Source of the DNA: Amyloporia xantha | Taxonomy: Eukaryota > Basidiomycota > Agaricomycetes > Polyporales > Adustoporiaceae | Length of the DNA: 64,000 nucleotides | Direction: 5' to 3' | Assembly (NCBI GenBank): GCA_036971615.1 | Contig: JAYKKR010000039.1 | Coordinates: 1-64,000, forward strand | Notes under the pieces: generated by a model | The model's input: only the letters and a program-made list of their open reading frames with translations | What the model was told of the DNA's origin: nothing | Database searches by the model: none | In this document: positions 11,530 through 23,094 of the stretch, piece by piece | How the letters are laid out: each line of letters begins with the position of its first letter | Position numbering within the stretch: position 1 is the stretch's first letter | Position numbers and translations under genes: made by a program

Positions 11530-13200
11530 ATGGACGCTGGCTCAAGCCCTCGGATTTTCACCAACGCCTCACACCCTTTTGATAACACAACGGCGGACAC
11601 CATCCTTCGATCTTCAGATGGCACGGATTTCCGAGTGCACAGTGTCATTCTTGTCGAGGCATCTCCTTTCTTCAAGGAGCTATTCAGCTTACCCCAACCA
11701 CCCCGAAATCAGAACATAGAAGATCCATCAGAGGACTATCTAGATGGGCGTGCAGTGGTGACCATGGCCGAAAACCGCATTACACTTGATAGCCTCTTAC
11801 GGTTGTGCTATCCTATCGCGGAACCGGTAATAGACGAATTGAAGGATATCGAGGTCGTGTTAGAGGCAGCGATAAAATATGACATGGAGCAAGCAACAGC
11901 TAGGTTGACGAGAATGCTACGCACTTTGGCAGATACCCAGCCCTTGCGCGTTTGGGCTGTTGCATGTCGCCTCCGCATTGAACCAGAGGCTCGGAGTGCC
12001 GCGCAGAAAACACTCTCAAAGGAGATACTACACGATTTCCCACTCGAGATGCGGGGAGTCTCTGCGGGAGCGTACTATCGCCTTCTGCAGTTCCACCGCC
12101 TCGAGGGAAACGTCGATGCCGATTTCGTCTTTTGCTACCCTCCGAAGAAGGTACAGCTCGATGCGGAGGAAGATACGACCAATAGAGACCCTGTCCGTCA
12201 TGATTTTTTCGCTCATCGCTTCGCGGACATCATCTGCCGCTCGTCAGACGGTGTTGACCTCCAGGGGCATAAGATTATCCTCTCCATGGCATCGCCAGTT
12301 CTACGCAGTCGAATTCCCGACGTTTCATCCTCGGACGCAGCGCCAAAAGGTGGCGAGCCATCCACTATCTCCCAAGATGGGCTTCCCGTACTGGATCTCG
12401 CCGAAAATAGCCAGACTTTGTCTGCGTTGCTCAAATTGTGCTATCCAGTCGATGAAGAGGGTATTCTATCTGAAAATCTAGCGTCCCTGCGGGCGGTCGC
12501 TCAGGCAGCCAAGAATTATGAGATGAAAAGAGTCACCAATATTATTGGAAAAACCTGGGATCGTATTGCGCGTAAAGATCCTCTGCGTGCGTACCTGTTA
12601 GTGGCGGAAGCGAAACTGACCGACTATGCCAAGCAGGCCGCCAGGCAGTCGCTGCGACGCGGAAACCTTGAAGAGGAGTACATTCCAGAGATGGAGAATG
12701 CATCCGCAGCTGTCTACTACCAGCTCCTGAAGTATCGTGAGGCTTGTCGCAAAAGGGTACTCAAAGAAAACGGAGAGCTTCATGCGGAAGAGTGGTGGGA
12801 AGGAGCCGAGCGTATCGAGGAATCCCCCGACGCCGACAAGCGGAAGGATTGCACATGCGGGAAACACGAGAAGGCCAACGCAACACGCAGGAAGTGCATG
12901 GAATGTGCGAGAAAATGGATGCATGCGAGGGTCGATGACGGCCTGCAGAGCATATCCGAAGATCCTGATGGCGGGGAAATGTGCGAAGTCGCTCGATCAG
13001 TGCTAAAGGAATCCGTGGAACAAGGCTGCTGGTGCTCTGACTGCGAGCAGATGGCAAAATTCTTCACGCGATTCGATACATATATCCACCAAAAGCTGAA
13101 GGAGGTAGTCTCAGAGGTACTCCGTCGTGCATCGCTTCAGTATAAGTTTCACTGACTTCAGCGATCACAACAGGTTGAACTCGACATTGAGGACGTATGA
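11530..13200 (+). CDS. Double BTB/POZ protein with C-terminal Cys-pair module
   Basis: Close paralog of the 6.2 kb gene. BTB module 1 spans about residues 14-225 (SSDGTDFRVHSVILVEASPF) and module 2 about 229-425 (SSDGVDLQGHKIILSMASPV). The C-terminal module has Cys pairs near 440 (CTC), 456 (CMEC) and 501 (CSDC), with charged helices around them. The start is the ATG at 11530; the frame opens earlier only from a TTG. The exon 1 reading runs to a stop at 13155, but a better model splices after codon 529 (donor 13117) to the acceptor at 13172-13173, giving the last exon VELDIEDV (13174-13200) and 537 residues. That last exon matches VELEWK of the 59.3 kb paralog, which supports the splice. Function as a ubiquitin-ligase adaptor is inference from the BTB fold. 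Confidence 0.85.
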
Positions 13201-13764
13201 AGCCTAGCTTAACATGGTATTGGTTATAGCTGGGTTGCTTCACCGAGGACATAATCTAAGGTTTCACTCTACCCAAGATATGATCGCGTCGAAGGGGCAC
13301 AAGCTATGTCTGCGGTAAATTGACTACTTCTGTTTTCTCTGCCTTGTAGGCGCAAAGATTCATAGCAACGCTTGATTTCGCGTGCATTCACATTCTGTCC
13401 CGCGAAGGTTATCGCCATGGTTAGTCAATTGCTGGTACATACGTTCAGCGCTCGTATAGGAATTATTTCAGTTGATATGTTAGAAACCAATCATTGTGCA
13501 TAGGTAACGACGAATGATTCCAATGTCTTGCGCTCGCAGCCAGCCAGAGGCAAGCATCTTCAGCACGCCATTCATGATCAATCCAATCAGATATGAAAGT
13601 CGAAAGCGCATTGATAATGGTACATATGATGACTCTTCTAGACCAGACACCGGAATGCCCAACGATGCCCAGTAGCGAAAGCAATGTGATGGTACATATA
13701 GATGTGATTATGCGAGATGACAAGGTGTAACGTCCATATGGAAAGAACAGCAAGCAAGAAACGA
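13201..13764. other. Intergenic between convergent genes
   Basis: 0.56 kb of 3' flanking sequence for the BTB gene (+) and HMG-CoA synthase (-). A minus-strand open frame at 13463-13768 shows no domain. No repeat or RNA gene seen. Confidence 0.5.
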
Positions 13765-15584
13765 TCACGCCTTCGCCTTGCGGCCGTACTTGCGCCTGTA
13801 CTTGCCGTCGATGCTCTCCAGGTAGAACCCGCCCGGCCAGATGTTGTCGAGCGAGCCCTCGGGGATGTACGAGCCCGCGTTGTGGTTCTTCTCGCGCAAC
13901 TGTAACATTTCGTCAGTCTTTACGTCGACATGTCCATGCATTGGAAATAAGCCCACCACGAGAGCATCCACATATTGCTGGCATGGCACGACCTGCATAC
14001 TCGCCAAGCGGCTGATCAGGTCCAGCTTGTCCCGGATCTCTGTCGTGTCGCCCTTCACACGAATGGTGAAGAAGCTGCTCGCAAGCCCACTTCCAAACGC
14101 GAACATGCTGATGCGCTTGCCCTGGAGCTCTGCAGGCGCGACACTGGCCAACAGCGACGCGAGTCCACCATAGAGCGAAGCGGTGTACATGTTACCGCAG
14201 CGCCGTGCACAGCGCATGGAGTGCTCGACGGTCGACTCGAACTCCTTCTTGGCGACGGTCATGAACGTCTTCTCGAGGTTCTTGTCAGTCAACGACTCCT
14301 TGTAAGGCTGTGCGAGGATCGCCTCTGGGTTAGGTACATTGGCGTATTTGGGGGAGGTAGGGTTCGCCATGAAGTCGTTGTAGATCTGCGACCGATAGGC
14401 CGTCAGTAACCATAAATCGAACAATGATGATAATGCTTACCAGGCGAGCATGGGCCTTCTGGACCATCTTGCCGTATGGACTGTGGAAAACAGGGTAGTC
14501 CACGTCCTCCAGCGAGAAAGCGGCGAGGGACGCAGCCTCGCCGTTACCGTTGAGGCTCGCGACCTTCTTTGCCTTGGCATGTTTTCGGCGGAATGCGCTG
14601 TAGGCTGCATCGATGGCGGAGACGTAGGTGGTGATAGAGAGAGGCCCGTCAACCTCGGGGTATTCGGAGTCAAGCTTGGGCTTGTAGAAGTCGTACGTGT
14701 TGACCATGTGCGTGCCGTGGATAGCTAATCGGAGGCAATGTATTGTCAGATTTCCGTATTGGGCGACGAGAAGTTAGCAATAATAGTTCATGGGAAACCC
14801 CTGACACCCGCAATCGCCGATTGGGAGCAGGCACATGTAACCGCAAAGAAATAGGTTAATGCTAATATGAAAATGGTACTCACGCTCGATGGCAAGAGGA
14901 GCGTTAGGTCCGATCAGAATCGCGAATGCACCAGCACCGCCCGTTGGCCGACCACTGCCCTCAGCATAGATGGCAATGTCACCGCCGACCACGATCGCAT
15001 TTCGCCCATCCCATGATGACGACTCGACCCAGTTGACGGAGTTGAAAAGTGCGGCGGTGGAACCATAGCAGGCGTTCTTCGAGTCGACACCCTCGATATC
15101 GGTGTTGCCAGCTTCCGCGAAGAGGTCCATGAGGACAGTCTTGGTCGCTTTTGACTTGTCAATGATGGTCTCAGTGCCAACATCGATGCGACCAATCGAC
15201 TTGGGATCGATGTCGTACTTCTCCAAAAGGTTGATGACAGCTAAATGGGGATGCGGGTGAGAAGATCGGCTTCATACTGTGGTTGAGCACAGCTTACCGG
15301 TCAGGGCGAAAGAGTTGATGTCTTCGCGATCGTCGCAGCACGCCATGAATTTCTGACCGAGACCAATGGTGTACTTTCCCTTCGAGACACCGTCAAACTC
15401 CTCGAGTTCCTCCTCCGAAATACACTGGATGACCAGTAACTCAGACCACCTGCCAGGAGACAAACTTATCAATGCTCACCCTCTGAGGGAAATACATTTC
15501 CATGGCGAGAATACCGACATCCTTGGGCCGAGGTGGGGCCTCAATGTCGCCGTGAAGAGCAGAGCCGTTCAATGGGATGGTCAT
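13765..15584 (-). CDS. ERG13: Hydroxymethylglutaryl-CoA synthase
   Basis: Condenses acetyl-CoA with acetoacetyl-CoA to HMG-CoA, the committed feed into the mevalonate and ergosterol pathway; a cytosolic enzyme. Six exons (15584-15480, 15424-15298, 15240-14884, 14724-14441, 14385-about 13957, 13899-13765) encode about 478 residues, normal for the family. The N-terminal [17 protein letters not shown], the catalytic cysteine in [11 protein letters not shown] (near residue 135), the conserved [12 protein letters not shown] histidine region (near 276) and the C-terminal [14 protein letters not shown] are all present. The start is the ATG before [11 protein letters not shown]; the longer upstream frame lacks family similarity. 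The exon 5 donor could be either of two GT sites three bases apart. There is no targeting peptide, which fits the cytosolic isoform. Confidence 0.96.
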
Positions 15585-16995
15585 GGTGATGGGCTGGTTA
15601 GAATGGGTCGAAATGGCTGGCTGGGCGAAGGAGAGGGTGTCGTTGGGAGAAGGAAAGTGAGCGGCGATAATCAGCAAATATATAGGAATCCAAAGATGAG
15701 ACGAGGAGTGAAAAAATCATTTTCCGTGCAATGGTGGTGGTACGACCGCCGCTCCTTGCCTGTCGTGTTTACGCCTCCTGATTGGCTGCAATGGTCGTAA
15801 TCTGCTCAGCCACCTCTAACCACAAACCCTGTATCGTCTGACTGCATCTCTACATTTTAAATACTTTGATGTGTTTATGAGGCTCATATGGCCGGCGCTG
15901 CTGTCTCAGTCAGTGAAAATAGCTAGTCAGGCAGTGCTCGCATCGATGAAATGGAGAATCTGGTTGCTCGTCTCGGGGTGCCTTCCGATTGTCAGAGATT
16001 ACCACTGGTCGTTCTGGGTTCAATTAACGTGGAAATGCCCACATCGTATGTCTTTTGGGCAAAATTCGTTATCTTTGGCATCTTACCACATCAGCGTCTC
16101 AAATATATCACTGCGCCGCTGTTTGAGCGATCACCCAGAATTCGAAGTCGTACGTCTAAAGAGCGCACCACCTCCCTGCTGCATGTCCACGGGACTCACC
16201 TTCTCCATCTACCATAACTTTCTCACAGTTTGTTACCCTGTCCAGGCACAGGATTTCTTCCCTTCTCGTCAGCCAGCAGACTGGTCGAGAAGGGATTGGA
16301 ACGTGAAGAGGCCTGGTAAATCATCGGGACTTGGAATCTAGCCTATGTGGCACAATTCCATTCGCATACGGTCGCCCGGTATGGGTAGTTGACAATAATG
16401 GGTTGCGGCCGTGGTCAGTAGACAAGTTTGATATTGACATCTTGCATATAACAATGGGGTTTGCTCGCCGCAAATGATCAATGTTCTTGCGCGAGGTTTC
16501 CCGACCGTCCAGCAAACAGAACACGCCTCTTCTGCGTGTGAAAGGGAGTTTGGCTTGAGTAATGGAGCAGGCTATGTGTGCTCCTGTCAACTCGTGCGTA
16601 TTATAATATATCATCCTTCGTCATCTGAACAGGTCTGTTGACTCCATTACTCTGATCAGACGATTAGAGTATGCTTTTTCCTGCAGCAAATTCGCATGCC
16701 AGACATGCGGCCGCGAACTGATCAACTTCCGGCGTTTCTACTTGAAATCTACATGTACAGAGCAGATGCTTGTACCAAATGCGGCCCGTGTGAGTGATAC
16801 TGAATTCATAGATATTACTCGTTATTGTACCGGGATCAGTAGCAATGACAATGTGCTGCTCCTGCTCTTGATGCCCCTCGTATTTATTCACCCAATCGAG
16901 CATCGCCATTTATATCCTCGCAGTTGCAATCAATGGGCGTCTTGTTCTATCAGCATTGCTTTCTCATAACTCGCTATATGGCCCATTCTTGAATC
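15585..16995. other. Intergenic, HMG-CoA synthase promoter and flank
   Basis: 1.4 kb. Two overlapping plus-strand open frames (15871-16341 and 15951-16217) have no recognised domain or consistent splice partners, so I do not call a gene. A sterol-responsive element was looked for by eye near the HMG-CoA synthase start and no convincing site was found. Confidence 0.45.
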
Positions 16996-18795
16996 TTACC
17001 TCTGACTGATCGTGCGCTTGTCAAGACCATGGACGGTGCGCAGAGCCTGTACGTATTGTGACTGAATCGTGTAAGGGATTCCAGCCATTGCATTACAGTT
17101 CTGCCGGTATTTGACCATCGTCAATCGGTAATCATGTGCGTATAAACATCCAGGAGTCAAACTTACCCGTGATACAATATTCTCTACTTCCTGTGAGAGG
17201 AGTTGGCAAGTCTTGTACATGGTGGCAACGGCATCCCAGCTTGCACACGAGGCACAGGCTCCAGTTTTTGAAGGACGATAGTCCAACACCTTTTGGAAGG
17301 TATTTGCCACTGTCGTGCCTGTAGGTTTGTCCTGCAACTCGCGCTCCACGATTGTCATAAAAATCAACAACCAGCATGGCATAGGGCTGGATTTCCCCGC
17401 ACGTTTTGATGGATCTGTGCAGCGCTTTACCATCAGGTCCACCCCCTTACTCTTCAACCAATCACAGTCGGTGGTCAGTTTCAACACTGCTGCCTTGCAT
17501 TGATTATGATACTTGATGAGTCGATGATATGCTATGGCGGAGACGGTCTCCATCTCTGAGCGATATAGCACGTCAACAGGCAAGCCGAGGGTACGTTTTG
17601 CGGCAGCGACAGACAAGGACTTCAAATCGAAGCGATACGAAATGAAGTATGCCGCAAGGGGATCCGTTTCCATGTATGATCCGAGCCTAGTCTTTAAGGC
17701 TTCCAGGGCCTTCTTCATATCATATTTCTGTGCGGCTTCGAAGAGCTGGCCAAGCTGGGATACAAAGATGGAAACCGGGTCTGTGAAGGGATACGAAAGC
17801 CGGAGAAGGACTGTGATGGTTCCACTAGCCTCTGGCAACGTGATGATATAATGTTGGCCAACTGCGGCGCTGGCTCTTTCTCTAATTTCATCTACCACAT
17901 CCGCCGCATCTGCTGCATGCATGGTCTCATTTTCTCCTGTGAGATTTCGCTGAGAGCGAGCCGAAGAAATCGTCTGCGACTTCGCTACCATCACACCCAG
18001 CGTAGGAGAGATCATATTCAGCATGACGCGATGAACACGGAAGTCGACGGAGTCTATGGAACGTAAGATGACATCCGCGTCTGTCGCATCGAATGGGTGC
18101 GGGGCCACCGAAATAGAGCTTCCGCCTGCACCGAGGTTGTCATCTGATTCGACAGGCGTTGTGCGACAGAAGGTCCGGCTTTGACGTATCTTCCCACCGC
18201 CTTGACTGAACCGAAGGAGTCGACTGTATTCACCGGCAGTGATCTCTGCTAGTGTCGACTCCGCCGCGAGGTGTAGTTGATACTTCTGGCCATGGACCTC
18301 CTTCGCCGCCGCCAAGGCTATATCCTCGAGCTGATGGCGGCATGCGATAGCATATACCCGTAGCGGAGATTCCTTGACATAGGCTCCTATTCGTTGTTTG
18401 ACAAGATCCACTGCTTCGGTCATATCGTATTTGATCGCTGCCTCCAGGAGGGCTTGCGTCTGGTCGAGATCGACGAGGACGGGGTCTTTGATTGGATAGC
18501 AGAGCCGCAGTAGTGGGTGTAGCACAGAACTGTGTTCGCTCACGGGGATCACAGGGATGCTCTCAGGTCCTGTCTGCCCGATATTATGATCATCTGCGCC
18601 GGGCAGTCTGGTTGGCTGAGGGAGAGAAAACATGCCATCGAAGAAAGTAGACGCCTCTGCAAGAATGACCTTGTGCACACGGAACTCAACGTCGTCGCAA
18701 GAGGAAAGGATCACGTCTGCGGATGACTTGGTGAACGGATGAGCAACAGATCCGGTAGATCTCCTTGAAATCGAACGATCTATCTTGTCAGGCAT
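16996..18795 (-). CDS. Double BTB/POZ protein with partly degraded Cys-pair module
   Basis: Member of the local BTB family. BTB module 1 (about residues 16-205) contains SCDDVEFRVHKVILAEAS and the helical continuation; module 2 (about 230-430) contains SIDSVDFRVHRVMLNMISP. The second cysteine pair is present (CASC near residue 515), as are the preceding CWLL and LQDKPTGTTV elements, but the first CxxC is not recognisable. The ATG at 18795 is the first in frame. Near the end a GTAAGT donor (17166) and AG acceptor (17101) frame a 66-base intron that is a multiple of three, so both spliced (577 residues) and unspliced (599 residues) forms stay open. A possible 5' UTR intron (GTGAGT near 18865) precedes the start. 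Confidence 0.8.
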   Translation of the reverse strand: MPDKIDRSISRRSTGSVAHPFTKSSADVILSSCDDVEFRVHKVILAEASTFFDGMFSLPQPTRLPGADDHNIGQTGPESIPVIPVSEHSSVLHPLLRLCYPIKDPVLVDLDQTQALLEAAIKYDMTEAVDLVKQRIGAYVKESPLRVYAIACRHQLEDIALAAAKEVHGQKYQLHLAAESTLAEITAGEYSRLLRFSQGGGKIRQSRTFCRTTPVESDDNLGAGGSSISVAPHPFDATDADVILRSIDSVDFRVHRVMLNMISPTLGVMVAKSQTISSARSQRNLTGENETMHAADAADVVDEIRERASAAVGQHYIITLPEASGTITVLLRLSYPFTDPVSIFVSQLGQLFEAAQKYDMKKALEALKTRLGSYMETDPLAAYFISYRFDLKSLSVAAAKRTLGLPVDVLYRSEMETVSAIAYHRLIKYHNQCKAAVLKLTTDCDWLKSKGVDLMVKRCTDPSKRAGKSSPMPCWLLIFMTIVERELQDKPTGTTVANTFQKVLDYRPSKTGACASCASWDAVATMYKTCQLLSQEVENIVSRVSLTPGCLYAHDYRLTMVKYRQNCNAMAGIPYTIQSQYVQALRTVHGLDKRTISQR

Positions 18796-19505
18796 CCTAC
18801 GAGGGAATATCAAAGGTAAAGGGTTCGGATTTAATCATCTGTGGAGGATAGGATGGTTACTCACGTAGTTACTGTGTCGAGCAGATACTGAGTCCTGGGT
18901 GAGCGCCGCTGTGGTACCCATGGTGCCTATTAGTCCATTTGCAATCAAACTTAGAAATTATAGCTCAGGTAGCCGCATCGAGTGCAATTCCCGGTGGCTC
19001 AACTGAAAGCACCTTTGCATGAACTGAAAGTTGCATCGGATGAGTGAGGAGCTCTCACCTTAACAGATGCATCTGCGCCCAGTGTTCTCGTTCAGCCAAA
19101 ACCTCTTGCGAGCGCTGAGCACTCGGTGTCCAACAAAAAGAAGTTTAGATGCGATAGTTAATAGAACACTGTCCCAGGTTGGTACCGCGAAGAGAGTGGG
19201 CGCGCATAAGAGAGTCGTGCCAAATTGATTTCCTTACGATTATTGCAGCGGTGCAGAGAAGTGCAGAGAGCCTCTTGAGGAAAACCAGAAATGCAGTAGC
19301 GGCACGATCGACGACACCACTAACTCCGATATCCCTTGGCGCGGTGCGCGACCACTACGTATATAAGTACTGCAGTAATCTTGTTCGTCTCCTGCTCTTC
19401 GCTGTCCCAGGGACCCCAGTTTCTTCGTCGCAGGCCTAATCTAGACACACCTGAGTCTCAGCTACTAGCAACTACACGCTTGAACGATCTGCTAGCCTCC
19501 AGGTG
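18796..19505. other. Divergent promoter region of BTB and Vps9 genes
   Basis: 0.7 kb between divergent starts. The segment nearest the Vps9 gene has CT-rich stretches common in fungal 5' UTRs. A short plus-strand open frame (19179-19439) has no domain. No palindrome longer than 8 bases noticed. Confidence 0.45.
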
Positions 19506-22462
19506 ATGCCTTCTGATCTACAGTCTCTGGAACGAGATGAACAAGATGACATCCATGAGACCCTGGATAATCTTCACGTAGACGAACAGATAACGACAGC
19601 GAGTATAGCGGATGTAGGGCCTAATCCCTGGCAGGACCCCGCCGATGTGCCCGCACCAGCCGATGAACTTGACGTATATGCGACGAAACATGTTCCCGAT
19701 CCTTCTTCCTTGGATCCTTCGACTACACAAGGCCTGGCTGCAGAACAAAGCGAGGACGCGGTGCGTATGAATGAGCAAGTTTTGCTAGAATTCGACCCTC
19801 TTGCGAGCTCGGAAGAGGTGGCAGCGCGCGAGGCATGGGCGAGTTCTACACCACATCCTCCTTCGAATAGTTCCGACCTTGCGGAGGGCAATGCTGAGAA
19901 TGCAGACAAGGCAGCGAAAAGTGCGCATGTATCGTCAACACCGTCGCCGCAGACACCATCCACGCCGAACCGACCGTCATCACCTCTTCCTGCTTTTCCT
20001 GCCCTCGCTGCCCTCGCCCGTACATTCTCCCTCCCACTAGGCAGCCGCAGCCAGCGACCACGTTCTATCGATGTCGCCACCTCTGTCCCATCACCCGCTA
20101 CGCTTTCTTCTTTTGCTCAGCAACAGTCCGCCCCTCCCACCCGTACGACCATGCTGGACGAAGCGGGCGGCACTACTTCTAGCAGTGGACAGAGTACACC
20201 AGCAATTTTAGAATCGGAGCGAGACAGAGGTAGAACCCCTGACAAGGACGCTCCCTCGTTTGACTTTCAGAGATTCCTGGACCAGATGAAGACGAGGAAT
20301 GCGGAGCCCGTAGCGAAGTACCTCCGGTCGTATGTCAGTATTACTCTCTCTGCGTGACCAGCAATTCATGGTGTTCTTGTGATCGTGTTCACGGTGTTGC
20401 TTTGGGTGCTTTCTGATGCAGGTTTCTGAGCAACTTCGCAAAGAGAACTTTCACGGTCAATGATCAGGTCAAGCTCATAAACGATTTCTTGAACGTGAGT
20501 ATTACATGAGCTCAGAAAGTGTTTCTTAACAGTAACCTTGTAATAGTTCATCTCTGAACGCATGCGCGACACGGATTTGTGGCGGAACGCAACGGATGCC
20601 GAATTCGACAATGCGATGGAAGGAATGGAAAAGCTCGTTATGAATAGGTTATACGAGTTGTGCGTTTACTATGACTTCCAACGTTGTTTATTGCTCGTAT
20701 TTACCGATTGTCATCTTTGCAGCACATTCACACCCCAGGTTGCGCGAATGGTGCCCCCGCGTCCGGTGACCGTCGACGATCTGGAAAGAGATCGCGTTCT
20801 CTCGCAGCGTATAGCACTCTTTCAGTGGATTGAGCCCAAACATCTTGATGTGCCGGAGGGTGAGGGCAGCGAAGGTTTCCTCATGTTTGCACAACAAGGT
20901 GAGCATTCTAATTTTGCTTGTGGTATTTTGTCGTATCTCACTACCTATTTTTCACTCATACCTTTACGGATCATCGACATGGCTCGCTTGAACCTGCCTT
21001 CATGTCTCGCCTAATACTTCAGAGCTCTTGAAAGTTAATCACTATAAGGCTCCGCGCGACAAGCTTATATGCATATTGAATTGCTGCAAGGTCATATTTG
21101 GTCCGCCTTTCGCTATGGCGCGTACATGCCGGTACTCATTAGATGGATCCTCACATCTAGGCTTGATCCGACATCTGCGCAAAGAGGAAGGCGCAGACAC
21201 CTTTATCCCGATCCTCATCTATGTCGTGCTAAAGGCAAATCCGCCACATCTACTCTCCAACGTCGAGTGAGTGTTGTCGCCGCATTATGATCACATCGGA
21301 AACGTTGACGATATTGCAAGGTTCATCAACCGCTTTCGCAATCCTGCGAAGCTCCAGAGCGAGGCAGGATATTATTTGTCTAGCCTTGTGAGTGGTTTCT
21401 TCTGGGTATCGTTCTGTCCATATTGACTTCGGTCTAGATGGGCGCTGTCTCATTCATTGAGACAATGGATCACTCATCGCTGTCAAATATTACCCAAGAA
21501 GAATTCGAGAGGTACCTATGAAATCACTCCCAACTCTCATCTAATCTAACGCTGGGTTTAGGAACGTCGAGGAGGTCATTCAATCTCTACCAAGCACCGA
21601 ATCGGCGACACCGGAATCACCTACACCCCCGATGGCCTTTTCGCCGTCGACAGCTTCCGGATCGCTCCCTTCTTCTCATTCAGGGGAAGAGTCTGCGCAG
21701 CCACTGACACTCCCAACTCCAGCTCAGGCGCTTGGCGAGGATGCACGTCGCTTCTTGCAAAAGACCGGCGACACGATTTCCAAACCACTCAGCGCCATCA
21801 GTCGCATATTCAATGAGGTTCTCGACGGCGCAGAAGAATCGCTCTCGGCGCTCCCTTCACCGTTCGCGCAGGCCGATCCACCACGTAATCGACAAGAACA
21901 ACTGCAGCAGCTGGAGCAGGATCGTCGGCTCGCCCAGTCGCTTGGGTTTGCAGTCCCTCAGACGCCATATGGGGCAGGAGAAGACGGGCAGCAGGTTGGC
22001 GGACAAAGTACCTCATTGCAGACGCCGTACAAGCCCCGCGTGCGACGAGTGCCTTCACCTCTTTCATCTGCCCGTTCTACGGAGTCGTTCCAGTTCGGGT
22101 CTCCAACAAGGGAGGAGACACCGACGCGTCACCGTGCAGCGGCATCTGTTCCGTACACTGATCAGCCATTATCAATGGGATCGTCGCAAACTGCCTCCGC
22201 GCTACGTTCAAGGCCTGGCTCACAGGACCTTCGACCACAATCGGCTCATGTGTCACGAACGCCGACGCCAAATCTGGATTTAGCCGGTCTTCAGGATGAA
22301 ATCGACCGTGCCCACGAGAGAGCTGCTGTGGCATCCCGAGAGACTCTTCGGCAGATCTTCCCAACCACCGATCCAGAAATTGTCGAGTGGGTCCTTGAAG
22401 CTAACGAAGGCGACCTCGGGAAAAGTATTGAGGCGTTATTGGAGATGAGTAGTGGGACATAA
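19506..22462 (+). CDS. VPS9: Vps9-domain Rab5 guanine nucleotide exchange factor with CUE domain
   Basis: Activates Rab5/Vps21-type GTPases in endosomal and vacuolar transport; the CUE domain binds monoubiquitin. Nine exons (19506-20329, 20422-20494, 20547-20659, 20723-20898, 21023-21100, 21161-21266, 21321-21387, 21438-21511, 21562-22462) join in phase to 803 residues. A low-complexity acidic/Ser-rich N-terminus (1-260) is followed by a helical bundle with FLNFISERM and then the catalytic VPS9 core, including GADTFIPILIYVVLKANP and YYLSSL (to about 500). A disordered Ser/Pro linker leads to the C-terminal CUE domain (IFPTTDPEIVEWVLEANEG, near 760-803). The order VPS9 then CUE matches yeast Vps9. 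The start is the ATG at 19506. The intron ending at 21160 has an unusual GTCCGC donor. Confidence 0.92.
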
Positions 22463-23094
22463 ATACGGGATAGACCAATGTACAAAACGATGTACGCAAT
22501 GCCATACTATTGTATCGAATATTTATGAATTACCATCTCCCAACTGCATGCCTGAAGGGCTGTTGCGGTTATCTGTTCTTTCCATTTACTTGTCATATAG
22601 TCCTATCTCGACATGGTCTAGTCGTAAACATAGTTTTCGATCCGCTTCCTGTTACATCTCGATCTCCACGAACCCCAAATGAAGATAGAGACTGAGTGTT
22701 GTTAGTGCTGAGTGCTGATTGATGTCAGCCAATATGGCACAAGGGTGCGTGGAAGTCTAGACTGCGCTACTCCCAACGGAAGGTTACTAATTGTTGTGGA
22801 GCTTAGTCGACTGCATACCCGTGTGGTCCGTTACCACTGTAGCAACTGCGACACCTTCAAGAATCGGAGAACCCTGACACACGCTGTTGCGTTTCGACAT
22901 CTGTATGACATCAATACGTCTCAGAAGATGACATGCATCCGCTCGATCGATGTCTGTATACCATTGGTTCATGTACATGTAAATCATTACCCTGAGGGAT
23001 TCTTTCCTCCTCCATGACGAACTTGGAGGCCACAGAAAGAGAATCCTGCGATTATAACCCAACACATCGTGTGAAAAAAATGAAAGCATGTCGC
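22463..23094. other. Intergenic between convergent genes
   Basis: 0.63 kb of 3' flank for Vps9 (+) and a BTB gene (-). Near 22692-22725 is a short GAGTGTTG/GTGCTGAGTGCTGA direct repeat. No gene or RNA feature seen. Confidence 0.45.

Noticed and set aside
13975..14409. 144-codon open frame on the plus strand
   Set aside because: Entirely antisense to the HMG-CoA synthase coding exons; a shadow of the real gene.
15871..16341. 156-codon open frame as a small gene
   Set aside because: No domain; an overlapping frame at 15951-16217 is equally plausible; neither has good start context or splice structure.
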